Positions 35,825-43,685 of a DNA stretch of 64,000 bases are shown piece after piece. The notes beneath the pieces were generated by a model. That model was not told the origin of the DNA. It was given only the letters and a program-made list of their open reading frames with translations, and did not search any database. The first letter of the stretch is position 1, and every line of letters starts with the position of its first letter. The stretch is from Lachnospiraceae bacterium (GTDB taxonomy: Bacteria > Bacillota > Clostridia > Lachnospirales > Lachnospiraceae): NCBI GenBank assembly GCA_015057865.1, contig SVDH01000007.1:1-64000 (forward strand), written 5' to 3'. A program made the position numbers and the translations under genes.

Positions 35825-35888
35825 TACTAAGGACGGTTGAAAGACCTACAGACACATATTAATTAACAGGTTAAGGAGGAATGGTAAC

Positions 35889-36710
35889 ATGGTACCAGTA
35901 AGAAAAGAATTCGTTAACAACATGTTCTCAGTAGAAGGCAAAGTTGCTCTGGTAACAGGTGCTACAGGTGCACTTGGAAAAGTTATGGCTAAGGCTTATG
36001 GCTATGCAGGAGCAAAGGTTGTAATGACCGGCCGTAATGATAAAAAGCTGGCAGCTCTGGAAGAAGAGTTCAAGGCAGAAGGCATTGAGTGCTGCTATGT
36101 TGTAGCAGATCCGTCTGATGAAGAAGCTGTTAAGGCTCTGATCGCAGCAGCAGTTGAGAAATATGGCGAGATCAACATCCTTGCTATCGCTCATGGCTTC
36201 AACAAACCGCAGAACATCCTTGAGCAGTCTGTAGCAGATTGGCAGTACATCATCGATGCAGATATGAAGTCTGTATACGTTGTACTGAAATATGTTGCTG
36301 AGCAGATGGTTAAACAGCTGAATGGTGCTGAGAACGTACCGTCAGGTCAGGGTGGAAAGATCGTTGTTGTTACATCCCAGAGATCCAAACGTGGTATGGC
36401 TGGTTACACAGGCTACTGCGCATCCAAGGGTGGCGCTGACATGATGATCGCTTCCATGGCATGTGACCTTTCTGCAAAATATGGTATCAACATCAACGCT
36501 ATCTGCCCGACAGTATTCCGCAGCGAGCTGACAGAGTGGATGTTCGATGTTGAGTCTGAAGTTTACAAGAACTTCATGAAGCGTGAGCCGATCGGCCGTC
36601 TTGCTGAGCCGGAAGATTTCGTAGGCTACACACTGTTCCTCTCCTCTGATGCTTCTAACTTCATCACCGGCGCAGCTTGTGACTGCTCAGGTGGATACCT
36701 GGTTTGCTAA
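35889..36710 (+). CDS. SDR-family reductase, candidate phloroglucinol reductase
   Basis: A short-chain dehydrogenase of 273 residues with the NAD(P) loop TGATGALG (residues 23-30) and the catalytic S163, Y176 and K180 (YCASK). The usual NNAG is AIAHG. Codon use is strongly biased to GCT, GTT and GGC, as in groEL, which points to very high expression. Family and neighbours (3HCDH-like, cyclase, BKACE) match the anaerobic phloroglucinol pathway, where an SDR reduces phloroglucinol to dihydrophloroglucinol with NADPH. The enzyme class is secure; the substrate is inferred. The ATG at 35889 is behind AAGGAGGA. Confidence 0.85.
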   Translation: MVPVRKEFVNNMFSVEGKVALVTGATGALGKVMAKAYGYAGAKVVMTGRNDKKLAALEEEFKAEGIECCYVVADPSDEEAVKALIAAAVEKYGEINILAIAHGFNKPQNILEQSVADWQYIIDADMKSVYVVLKYVAEQMVKQLNGAENVPSGQGGKIVVVTSQRSKRGMAGYTGYCASKGGADMMIASMACDLSAKYGININAICPTVFRSELTEWMFDVESEVYKNFMKREPIGRLAEPEDFVGYTLFLSSDASNFITGAACDCSGGYLVC

Positions 36711-36751
36711 TCAGAACGATCGTATAAGAAGCAAAGGATAAAGGAGATAAG

Positions 36752-37681
36752 ATGAAAGATTTAAAGAATTTTGTAATCTGCGGCGGCGGTATGATGGGAT
36801 GTGCGATCGCACAGGTTTTCTGCACAATTGAAGATGCAGAAGTTACCATCTGGAACCATCGTCAGAAAGACATCGCAAGCATGATCCGCCAGAACATGAA
36901 AGAGCTGGTTGCTCATGGCGTTATTACAGAAGCTGATGTTGACGCTGTTGTTGAAAGAGTAGTTCTGGTAACAGATCTTGACAATGACCGCATCAAGAGA
37001 GCAGACCTCGTGATCGAGTGCGTTCCGGAAGTTATGGAGACAAAACAGAATCTGTTCCGTGATCTGGAAGCAATCACATCTGCTGACTGCATCTACTGCA
37101 CAAACACTTCTGTTATGAGCCCGACTGAGATTTCTGAAAAGTGCGAGCACAAAGAGAGAATCGTTGGTACGCACTTCTGGAATCCGGCTCATCTGATCCC
37201 GTTGGTAGAGGTTGTTAAGACCAAAGATACTTCTGAAGAAGTTATGCAGGCTACCATGGACGTTATGGCAAAAGCAGGCAAGAAGCCGATCTATTGCAAG
37301 AAAGACGTTCCGGGATTCGTTGCAAACCGTATGCAGCATGCTCTGTGGCGTGAAGCAATCGCGATCGTTAATGACGGTATCGCTGATCCTGAGACAGTAG
37401 ATGACGCTGTTAAATACAGCTTCGGTCTGCGTCTTCCGCAGCTTGGCCCGATCGAGAACTCTGACATGGTCAGCACAACCCTGACATACAACATTCACAG
37501 CTATGTACTGAAGTATCTGGCTGACAATCATGAGCCGTCACCGATCATCGTTAAGATGAAAGAAGAAGGCAAAGAAGGCTTCAAGTCAGGCGAAGGCTTC
37601 ATGAAATGGGATGATGCTTCCATCCAGGCTTCCAAAGACGGCCTGAATGAGTATCTGATCAAGATGATCTACGGTAAATAA
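36752..37681 (+). CDS. 3-hydroxyacyl-CoA-dehydrogenase-family enzyme, candidate 3-hydroxy-5-oxohexanoate dehydrogenase
   Basis: An NAD-dependent dehydrogenase of the 3HCDH fold. The Rossmann loop is CGGGMMGCAIA (residues 10-20). The catalytic region GTHFWNPAHLIPLVEVV has His141 and Glu153, and CKKDVPGFVANRMQ is conserved. At 309 residues it is the single-domain-pair form acting on small hydroxy acids or their CoA esters (as L-carnitine dehydrogenase does). In the inferred pathway it would oxidise (S)-3-hydroxy-5-oxohexanoate to triacetate. It shares the strong codon bias of the SDR and lies 41 bases downstream. Confidence 0.85.
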   Translation: MKDLKNFVICGGGMMGCAIAQVFCTIEDAEVTIWNHRQKDIASMIRQNMKELVAHGVITEADVDAVVERVVLVTDLDNDRIKRADLVIECVPEVMETKQNLFRDLEAITSADCIYCTNTSVMSPTEISEKCEHKERIVGTHFWNPAHLIPLVEVVKTKDTSEEVMQATMDVMAKAGKKPIYCKKDVPGFVANRMQHALWREAIAIVNDGIADPETVDDAVKYSFGLRLPQLGPIENSDMVSTTLTYNIHSYVLKYLADNHEPSPIIVKMKEEGKEGFKSGEGFMKWDDASIQASKDGLNEYLIKMIYGK

Positions 37682-37699
37682 GCCGTAAGCAAAGGTACC

Positions 37700-37738
37700 T
37701 ATTACCGGTTGGCAGTGGGGAGCTGCCTTCCGGTAATA
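37700..37738 (+). other. Intercistronic hairpin
   Basis: TATTACCGG (37700-37708) pairs with CCGGTAATA (37730-37738), with inner GGCAG/CTGCC. It is followed by A-rich, not T-rich, sequence, so it is more likely an mRNA stability or processing element than a terminator. Confidence 0.55.
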
Positions 37739-37776
37739 AAAATAAAAAAACATTAATAAATGGAGGACATGGTATT

Positions 37777-38835
37777 ATGGGAAAAATGGTTTATGTTGAT
37801 CTGACACATCCGTTCGGCGCAGAGATTCCGCGTTGGCCGTATTTCGACAAACCGGTTATCGACAGCAAGCATTCTATGGCTAAGGGCGGCGTTCTTACAC
37901 AGTATGTAGGCTGCACAATGCACACAGGTACACACTGCGATGCTCCGCGTCACGTAATGGAAGTTGAGTTCGACGGAAGAAGAGCACGTTATACACATGA
38001 AATGCCGATCGACGCTTACACAGGCGAAGCTGTAGCTCTGGATATCCAGTGCGGTCGTTGGGAGCTGATCACAGGCGAGCATCTGGATGACGCTTGCCGT
38101 CGTATGGGCATTGATCCGGATCCGGCTAAGGGCGAGCTGGAAGGCAAAGTTGTATGTCTGGTAACAGGTATGCACAGACTGTTTGATGATACAAAAGAGT
38201 ATTATCATTACAGCTGCGGTACCGGCCGTGAAGCTGGTGAGTGGTTCGTAGATCACAAAGTTAAATGCGTAGCTATGGATATGCAGGCTCTGGATCATCC
38301 GCTTCACACCGCTATGGGTAACAACGGTATGACAAGAATGAACCTTCTTGGTGCTTCCGGAAACCCGATCACCGAAGAGTACAAGGCTCTGTTCGGCGAA
38401 GAATCTTATGCAAGATTTGATAAGTGGGAGTTTGTAAAACACTTTGGCCAGGAAGCATATGACAAAATGTATGGTTCACTGGAAGAGATCGGCTGCTGGG
38501 GAACATGGGAGCCGTGCCACAAGACAATGCTTGGTCATGGTATCGTAGGTGTTGAGAACCTCGGTGGTGACGTTGACAAAGTTCTGGGCAAGAAGTTCAT
38601 GTTCTATTGCTTCCCGCTTCGTTGGTACATGGGTGATGGTTCCATGGCTCGCTGCGTAGCATACATCGATGAAGATGATCTGAATGATGTTCCGGATAGA
38701 ACATACAAGTATGCAGGAACTGGCGTAGAGTCCAGAGAGACCTTCCTGAAGCACAAATATACTTGTGACAGAAAACTGGAAGAGCCGTCCAGAATGGTAA
38801 CACAGCTTTGCGAAGAGCTGGTTAACGGCAAATAA
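37777..38835 (+). CDS. Cyclase-family metal hydrolase, candidate dihydrophloroglucinol cyclohydrolase
   Basis: A 352-residue member of the cyclase/kynurenine-formamidase superfamily. The metal motif is HTGTHCDAPRH (His49, His53, Asp55, His59), and VDLTHPFGAEIPRWP at the N-terminus is typical. The family hydrolyses amides, lactones and cyclic diketones. In phloroglucinol degradation a member opens the dihydrophloroglucinol ring to 3-hydroxy-5-oxohexanoate; that role is inferred from the neighbours. The protein is longer than simple formamidases (about 210-260 residues). ATGGAGGA precedes the ATG; codon bias is strong. Confidence 0.85.
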   Translation: MGKMVYVDLTHPFGAEIPRWPYFDKPVIDSKHSMAKGGVLTQYVGCTMHTGTHCDAPRHVMEVEFDGRRARYTHEMPIDAYTGEAVALDIQCGRWELITGEHLDDACRRMGIDPDPAKGELEGKVVCLVTGMHRLFDDTKEYYHYSCGTGREAGEWFVDHKVKCVAMDMQALDHPLHTAMGNNGMTRMNLLGASGNPITEEYKALFGEESYARFDKWEFVKHFGQEAYDKMYGSLEEIGCWGTWEPCHKTMLGHGIVGVENLGGDVDKVLGKKFMFYCFPLRWYMGDGSMARCVAYIDEDDLNDVPDRTYKYAGTGVESRETFLKHKYTCDRKLEEPSRMVTQLCEELVNGK

Positions 38836-38845
38836 AAATCACGGG

Positions 38846-38874
38846 TTGAATTAATTGCCGTACTGATTTATAAT
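38846..38874 (+). promoter_or_regulatory. Internal promoter before the BKACE gene
   Basis: TTGAAT (38846-38851), 17-base spacer, perfect TATAAT (38869-38874). The transcript would begin near 38881, at the next hairpin. Confidence 0.7.
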
Positions 38875-38887
38875 GTGCGGTGAGAGG

Positions 38888-38917
38888 GCCGCTGCAGGTT
38901 TGGCCTGCAGCGGCTTT
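38888..38917 (+). other. GC-rich leader hairpin
   Basis: GCCGCTGCAGG (38888-38898) pairs perfectly with CCTGCAGCGGC (38904-38914), followed by only TTT. It could be a weak terminator of the upstream transcript or a 5'-end stabiliser of the transcript from the internal promoter. Confidence 0.6.
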
Positions 38918-38986
38918 CCGTGTGATAATACGCCGTATTTTTGCGGGGTAAGAGACAGAATGTTTGAAAGAAAGAGGTAAAGGTAA

Positions 38987-39835
38987 ATGGCAAAGAAAAA
39001 AACTATCATCACAGCTGCTGTAACCGGCGCATGGCCGAAAAAAGAGAACAATCCGAACGTTCCGATGACTCCGGAAGAGATTTGCGAAGACGTTTATGAT
39101 TGCTGGCAGGCCGGCGCAGCTATCGCTCATCTTCATATGAGAGATGATGACGGCAATGGCATTATGGATCCGGTTCGTTTCAAGAAAACATGGGATCTTC
39201 TGAAAGAAAGACATCCGGATTGTGATATCATCATCAACATGACCACCTCTGGCGATATTCATGCTGACGATGAGATCCGTGTTGCTCATGTAAAAGAGCT
39301 GAAACCGGAAATGGCTTCCTATGACTGTGGTTCCATGAACTGGCTGAACACAGGTCTGTTCATCAACAGCCCGAAATTCCTTGAGGATTGCGGATATCTG
39401 TTCCAGGAACTTGGCGTTAAGCCGGAGATCGAAGCATTTGATCCGGGTATGATCGGAAACGCTGCTTACTATCTGAAGAAGGGCGTTCTGGTTGGACCGC
39501 AGCACTTCCAGTTCTGCATGGGTTGTGCAAATGGTATCGCTGGTACCATGAAGAACCTGGTATTCATGAAAGAGACAATGGAATCTCTTTGCGGCAAAGA
39601 CAACACATGGTCATGCTTCGGCGTAGGCCACAGCGCTATGGAAATGATGTACGGCGCAGTTGCTCTTGGCGGCGGTATCCGTGTAGGTATGGAAGACAAC
39701 GTTATGTACGGCAGAGGCCAGCTTGCTGACAGCAACCGTCAGTTCGTTGAGCGTGCAGCTCGTGTTATCCGTGAGTTTGGCAACGATGTTGCTACACCGG
39801 ATGAGGCACGTGAGATCCTTGGTCTGAAGAAATAA
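38987..39835 (+). CDS. BKACE-family beta-keto acid cleavage enzyme, candidate triacetate:acetyl-CoA lyase
   Basis: A DUF849/BKACE enzyme of 282 residues. The zinc motif is HLHMRD (His48, His50), followed by INMTTSGD, GVGHSAM and RVGMEDN, all family hallmarks. BKACEs condense a beta-keto acid with acetyl-CoA to give acetoacetate and a new acyl-CoA. On triacetate this would give acetoacetate plus acetoacetyl-CoA, the last step of phloroglucinol breakdown. Other beta-keto acids (e.g. 3-keto-5-aminohexanoate, dehydrocarnitine) remain possible. Codon bias is again very strong. AAAGAGGTAAAGG precedes the ATG. Confidence 0.88.
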   Translation: MAKKKTIITAAVTGAWPKKENNPNVPMTPEEICEDVYDCWQAGAAIAHLHMRDDDGNGIMDPVRFKKTWDLLKERHPDCDIIINMTTSGDIHADDEIRVAHVKELKPEMASYDCGSMNWLNTGLFINSPKFLEDCGYLFQELGVKPEIEAFDPGMIGNAAYYLKKGVLVGPQHFQFCMGCANGIAGTMKNLVFMKETMESLCGKDNTWSCFGVGHSAMEMMYGAVALGGGIRVGMEDNVMYGRGQLADSNRQFVERAARVIREFGNDVATPDEAREILGLKK

Positions 39836-39850
39836 TCAGCAAATGATCTG

Positions 39851-39905
39851 AAAACTTCACTCCCAGAGGCCTCTTTTAAAAGAGGCTTCGGGAGTGTTTT
39901 CTTTT
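39851..39905 (+). terminator. Terminator after the BKACE gene
   Basis: CACTCCC (39858-39864) pairs with GGGAGTG (39890-39896), with inner GAGGCCTC/GAGGC pairing and TTTTCTTTT after it. The zinc-ribbon gene follows at once, so some read-through is likely. Confidence 0.85.
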
Positions 39906-39925
39906 ACGGATGGAGGAATACGATT

Positions 39926-40114
39926 ATGACATGGGGACCTCAGATGATGTATTATCATTGTCCGGAATGCGGACTCAAGTTTGAGTATGCGACGGACCTG
40001 ATGACAGAGTTCGGCGAAGAATTCGGTTTTTGCCCGAAATGTAAAGTTATGGGTGTATTTGAAAAAGACGGCCCGCGTATGGTAGATGATGCAGATTACA
40101 TAGAAGTTGAATAA
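39926..40114 (+). CDS. Small zinc-ribbon protein
   Basis: A 62-residue protein with two Cys pairs, CPECG (about residues 12-16) and CPKC (about 36-39), spaced as a zinc ribbon, then an acidic tail (DDADYIEVE). ATGGAGGA precedes the ATG. No catalytic function is visible; it may bind a protein or nucleic acid. It lies between the BKACE gene and the GntR regulator, so a link to the catabolic cluster is plausible but unproven. Confidence 0.75.
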   Translation: MTWGPQMMYYHCPECGLKFEYATDLMTEFGEEFGFCPKCKVMGVFEKDGPRMVDDADYIEVE

Positions 40115-40145
40115 TATTTGACGAATATTTTACGAATATTTGACA
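40113..40145. repeat. Three tandem 11-bp AT-rich repeats
   Basis: AATATTTGACG, AATATTTTACG and AATATTTGACA follow each other at 40113, 40124 and 40135, one helical turn apart. The first base pairs overlap the zinc-ribbon stop codon. They may be an iterated protein-binding site upstream of gntR. Confidence 0.6.
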
Positions 40146-40201
40146 GAAGTCTTAAGTACAGGCATCTTTTTCTTGAAAACAAATATTGATTATGCCATAA
40201 T

Positions 40202-40248
40202 ATCCATAATGTTGTATTTTCAAAATGCGGCATTATGGATTTTTTTTG
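40202..40248 (+). terminator. Terminator/attenuator before the GntR gene
   Basis: ATCCATAATG (40202-40211) pairs with CATTATGGAT (40231-40240), with inner ATTTT/AAAAT pairing and eight T residues. Overlapping it is another palindrome ATTATG-C-CATAAT (40189-40201), giving alternative pairings. Confidence 0.75.
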
Positions 40249-40273
40249 AAAATATCAAAATAGGAGAAAAAAT

Positions 40274-40957
40274 ATGCCCGTAATCAAGAGGATGTCCCTT
40301 GTTGATCAGGTTTATGACAAACTTCGTGAGAGAATCGTTACATTAAAAATTCCGTTTGGCAGTAAACTGAATGTCAGCAAGCTGCAGGAAGAGTATGGTG
40401 TCAGCTCGACTCCTGTAAGAGAAGCTTTAAACCGCCTTCTGAACGAAGGCTTAATCGAGTTTGAGAATAATGTTGGCGCCAGAGTGATTGACATTACAGA
40501 AGAAGATGTAAGACAGATTCAGGAGATTTCCCAGGGTTACCAGATGCTTGCGGCAAGGAATGCGCTCCGCAATGCGGATCATAAAGAGATGGCGGATGAG
40601 ATCGAGCATCACATTGAAGAATACCGTGTTTCGGATAATGTGGTGGAAAGCTGTCGCTGCATCAAGAGCATTATGGATGTGTTTTATAAGCATGCCAATA
40701 ATGAGATTCTGATCTCGAAGATCGCTTCCATGTCAGGTATGGATGCGATCTTACATGAGCTGTTTGCGATTCCGCGGGAAAAGGGCGGAAGCGGCGGACA
40801 GTATCATTCCGGCATCCAGTATTTTGAATTGATCCATGAAGCTGTAGCGGAGAATGATTTTGCAAAGATCTGCGACGGATTAGAGCAGCATCAGCTGTGG
40901 TCGCGTGAATATATTTTGAAGAATTTAGAGACAGTAAAAAAACGCGCAGGTGCATAA
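40274..40957 (+). CDS. GntR-family regulator with FCD domain
   Basis: A transcription factor of 227 residues. The N-terminal winged helix has QVYDKLRERIVTLKIPFGSKL and VSSTPVREALNRLLNEGLIE, the GntR signature. The C-terminal helical part fits an FCD ligand domain, which normally binds small carboxylic acids through a metal. Position suggests control of the adjacent SDR-BKACE cluster, with a pathway acid as effector. AATAGGAG precedes the ATG. Confidence 0.88.
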   Translation: MPVIKRMSLVDQVYDKLRERIVTLKIPFGSKLNVSKLQEEYGVSSTPVREALNRLLNEGLIEFENNVGARVIDITEEDVRQIQEISQGYQMLAARNALRNADHKEMADEIEHHIEEYRVSDNVVESCRCIKSIMDVFYKHANNEILISKIASMSGMDAILHELFAIPREKGGSGGQYHSGIQYFELIHEAVAENDFAKICDGLEQHQLWSREYILKNLETVKKRAGA

Positions 40958-40967
40958 CGCACCTGCG
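40945..40967. terminator. Hairpin between converging gntR and hxlR-type genes
   Basis: CGCAGGTGC (40945-40953) pairs perfectly with GCACCTGCG (40959-40967). It includes the gntR stop codon in its loop region. T runs are lacking on the plus strand. Confidence 0.5.
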
Positions 40968-40973
40968 GTAGTA

Positions 40974-41396
40974 TCATTCGGGAGTCGATTCCTTAGCCCG
41001 GTTCATGTAAGTGTCCATGATCTCTTTCAGCTGATCCTCGTACTTTAATTCCGTATGGACCTTGAAGGCATCGGGATCGATCGGAAGATTCAGCTCAGCC
41101 AGTCTTCGAACACTCCAGATATAGAGGATGTCCAAAGCAGGGATCAGATCTTCGCCGGTCTTTGTCAGAACATATTCGACCTTTAAGGGGATCGTATTAT
41201 ACTGAATCCGTTCGACCAGACCGTCTTTGGTAAGTTCCTTAAGCTGCTGGCTAAGCACCTTTTCGCTGACCCCAAGAGTCTTTTTGGTCTCGTTAAAGCG
41301 GATTTTTCCATAATGATGGATGTGGTGAAGTAATGTCATCTTCCACTTGCCGGATATACAATTTGTCGCAAAATGATAGGGGTTATAGGTATCCAT
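40974..41396 (-). CDS. HxlR-family winged-helix regulator
   Basis: A 140-residue MarR-like regulator of the HxlR type. CISGKWKMTLLHHI near residue 13 matches the family's GGKW start, followed by IRFNETKKTLGVSEKVLSQQLKEL (recognition helix) and VEYVLTKTGEDLIPAL. HxlR proteins respond to reactive aldehydes, quinones or redox stress in known cases. GGAGGA precedes the ATG. It is convergent with gntR and divergent from the phosphorylase gene. Confidence 0.88.
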   Translation of the reverse strand: MDTYNPYHFATNCISGKWKMTLLHHIHHYGKIRFNETKKTLGVSEKVLSQQLKELTKDGLVERIQYNTIPLKVEYVLTKTGEDLIPALDILYIWSVRRLAELNLPIDPDAFKVHTELKYEDQLKEIMDTYMNRAKESTPE

Positions 41397-41448
41397 TCAA
41401 GTTCCTCCGATGTACTCCGTATGGGGCACATCACATAAAAGTAATTAG

Positions 41449-41464
41449 GTTGCCAAATGGTAAC
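41449..41464. promoter_or_regulatory. Candidate HxlR operator
   Basis: A near-palindrome GTTGCCA-AA-TGGTAAC in the divergent region between the HxlR gene and the purine nucleoside phosphorylase gene. It has one mismatch between arms. Confidence 0.45.
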
Positions 41465-41503
41465 TGCACATTCAGTTTAACAGCAATTAAAGCGAAATTC
41501 AAT

Positions 41504-42346
41504 ATGAAAAATATGGAAATCTTCGAAAAACTGCAAAAATGTGTGGATGTGATCCGTAAAAAAACGGATTTTGTCCCGCAGATCGCACTGGTTCTGGGGT
41601 CAGGCCTTGGCAACTATGCAGACAGTATCCGGGTGGAAGTGACCGTATCTTATTCTGAGCTGCCGGGTTTTCCGCATTCCACGGTTCAGGGACATGCAGG
41701 CCGCTTTGTGTTTGGGTATGTGCACGAAATACCGGTTGTGATCATGCAGGGGCGTGTTCATTATTATGAAGGATATGATATCACGGATGTCGTTTTGCCG
41801 ATCCGTCTGATGGGAAGCCTGGGGGCAAAGGTATTGTTTTTAACCAATGCGGCAGGGGGCATCATGGACGGTATGCAGGCCGGAGATCTGATGGTGATCA
41901 AAGACCAGATCGCATGTCTGGTTCCGTCTCCGCTGGCAGGTCCGAACATCGAGGAGCTTGGCCCACGATTCCCGGATATGAGTGAGATTTATACGGCATC
42001 ACTCAGGAAAGCGATACATGAAGCGGCAGAGGAAGAGCAGATCGCAGTCAGGGAAGGCGTTTATATTCAGACTGCCGGACCGCAGTATGAGACGCCTGCT
42101 GAGATCAGGGCTTTTAAAGCAATCGGCGCGGATGCTGTTGGTATGAGTACCGGTTGCGAAGCGATCGCTGCACGGCACATGGGGATGAAGGTGTGCGGTA
42201 TTTCCTGTATTTCGAATCTGGCTGCAGGCATTTCGGATAAACCGCTTTCCCATAAAGAGGTTCAGGAAGCTGCGGATAAAGTGGCAGCTGATTTTTCGCG
42301 GCTTGTTACCCGGTCAATCAGAAAGATCGCGGAGTTGACAGTATAA
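41504..42346 (+). CDS. Purine nucleoside phosphorylase
   Basis: Phosphorolysis of purine nucleosides (inosine, guanosine) to base and ribose 1-phosphate. Family motifs for the trimeric class are ALVLGSGLGNYAD, FPHSTVQGHAGRFVFG, VVIMQGRVHYYEGYD, FLTNAAGGI and GMSTGCEAIAARHMGMKV. The likely start is ATG 41504 (or 41513), giving 280 residues; ribosome-site support is weak, but the upstream frame contains no conserved residues. The following MTA/SAH-deaminase gene makes a purine-salvage pair. Confidence 0.93.
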   Translation: MKNMEIFEKLQKCVDVIRKKTDFVPQIALVLGSGLGNYADSIRVEVTVSYSELPGFPHSTVQGHAGRFVFGYVHEIPVVIMQGRVHYYEGYDITDVVLPIRLMGSLGAKVLFLTNAAGGIMDGMQAGDLMVIKDQIACLVPSPLAGPNIEELGPRFPDMSEIYTASLRKAIHEAAEEEQIAVREGVYIQTAGPQYETPAEIRAFKAIGADAVGMSTGCEAIAARHMGMKVCGISCISNLAAGISDKPLSHKEVQEAADKVAADFSRLVTRSIRKIAELTV

Positions 42347-42387
42347 GATGCGGCATGGATCCTGACGCCGTGATTGGAGTATAGCTT

Positions 42388-43677
42388 ATGAATACGCGTT
42401 TTACCAACGCAAAGATTTTATGTACAAACAGCGACCAGTCATTTGACATCATCAAAGGAGAACTTTGGGTAGAAAATGACCGGATCACATACATCGGAGA
42501 CGGAGCAGATGCACCGCAAAAAGAAGGAGAGAACTGGGATCGGACGATCGATGTGAACGGAGATCTTTTGATGCCGGGATTTAAGAATGCGCACGCGCAT
42601 ACCTACATGACATTCCTTCGTTCCTATGCAGATGATCTGCCGCTTCAGGAGTGGCTTTACAATCTGTGTTTTCCTATGGAAGATAAGCTTGATACCGAAA
42701 ATATCAGGCCTTTTGAAGTGCTTGGCATCATGGAGTATCTGACAAGCGGTATCACAACCGGTTTTGATATGTGTTACTTTCCGCCTGTCTATGCGCAGGT
42801 GGCAGCGGAATGCGGCTTTCGCGCGGTACAGGTATCGGGTGTCAACAGCTTCGGCGGTCTGGCATCCGTTGTAGAAGAAAACTATCATAAGGTGAATGAG
42901 ACCAGTGATCTGACTTCATTCATGATCGGCTTCCATGCAGAATATACGACAAAGCCGGAGCTGATGAAAGAAATTGCCGATCTGGCGCATCAATATAAGA
43001 CACCGCTTTACATGCACAATGCGGAGACCCGCAGGGAAGTGGAAGAGTGCATTGAGCGCTATGGAAAAACACCGACGCAGCTGACAGATGAACTGGATAT
43101 GTATGCGTATGGCGGCGGCGGTTTTCACTGTATCTGGTTTGATGAAAAAGACTTTGAGATCTTTCAGAAGCGTGGTTTGACGGCGGTTACCTGTCCTGCT
43201 TCAAACTTAAAGCTTGCCAGTGGCATCGCGCCATTAAAGAGTTTTGTCGACAGAGGCATCAATGTTGCGATCGGTACGGACGGCGCAGCCAGCAACAATG
43301 CGCTTGATATGTTCCGTGAGATGTATCTGGCGGCGGCACTTGCAAAAGTGCATGAAGAAGATGCGGCCTGCATCCCGGCAGAAAAGATCCTGTATATGGC
43401 GACAGCGGGAGGCGCGAAGGCGATGGCGCTTCCGGATTGCGATTGCCTGGCAGTCGGCAAAAAGGCGGATCTTATACGGATCGATCTGACACAACCGAAT
43501 ATGCAGCCTGAAAACAATCTGGTGACCAATCTGGTTTATGCAGGCGGAAAGCAGAATGTTGTCATGACGATGGTCGACGGAAAGATCCTTTATGAGAACG
43601 GGAAATTCTCGATCGGTGTGGAACCGGCGGATGTATACCGCGATGTCAATGCGATCATCCGGTCCATGAAAGACTAA
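42388..43677 (+). CDS. Amidohydrolase, MTA/SAH deaminase type
   Basis: A TRZ/ATZ-family metal-dependent deaminase of 429 residues. Metal ligands are in KNAHAHT (HxH), GFHAEYT, the HNAE region, GFHC and GTDGAASNN. The family deaminates 5'-methylthioadenosine, S-adenosylhomocysteine or related adenosines, sometimes guanine or N-substituted pyrimidines. With the phosphorylase just upstream, deamination to an inosine-type product followed by phosphorolysis is a likely route. Confidence 0.87.
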   Translation: MNTRFTNAKILCTNSDQSFDIIKGELWVENDRITYIGDGADAPQKEGENWDRTIDVNGDLLMPGFKNAHAHTYMTFLRSYADDLPLQEWLYNLCFPMEDKLDTENIRPFEVLGIMEYLTSGITTGFDMCYFPPVYAQVAAECGFRAVQVSGVNSFGGLASVVEENYHKVNETSDLTSFMIGFHAEYTTKPELMKEIADLAHQYKTPLYMHNAETRREVEECIERYGKTPTQLTDELDMYAYGGGGFHCIWFDEKDFEIFQKRGLTAVTCPASNLKLASGIAPLKSFVDRGINVAIGTDGAASNNALDMFREMYLAAALAKVHEEDAACIPAEKILYMATAGGAKAMALPDCDCLAVGKKADLIRIDLTQPNMQPENNLVTNLVYAGGKQNVVMTMVDGKILYENGKFSIGVEPADVYRDVNAIIRSMKD

Positions 43678-43685
43678 GGGGAAAG

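Noticed and set aside
36761..37531. 256-codon minus-strand ORF opposite the 3HCDH-family gene
   Set aside because: A codon-bias artefact: the strongly biased sense gene avoids stops in the antisense frame. No domain and no ribosome site.
37700..37738. Intrinsic terminator between the 3HCDH-family and cyclase genes
   Set aside because: The stem is good but is followed by poly-A rather than poly-T on the transcribed strand, so kept only as an intercistronic hairpin.
35889..39835. Carnitine or lysine fermentation operon
   Set aside because: BKACE and 3HCDH enzymes occur there too, but the cyclase-family hydrolase plus SDR are not part of those routes, and no aminomutase or thioesterase partners are present.
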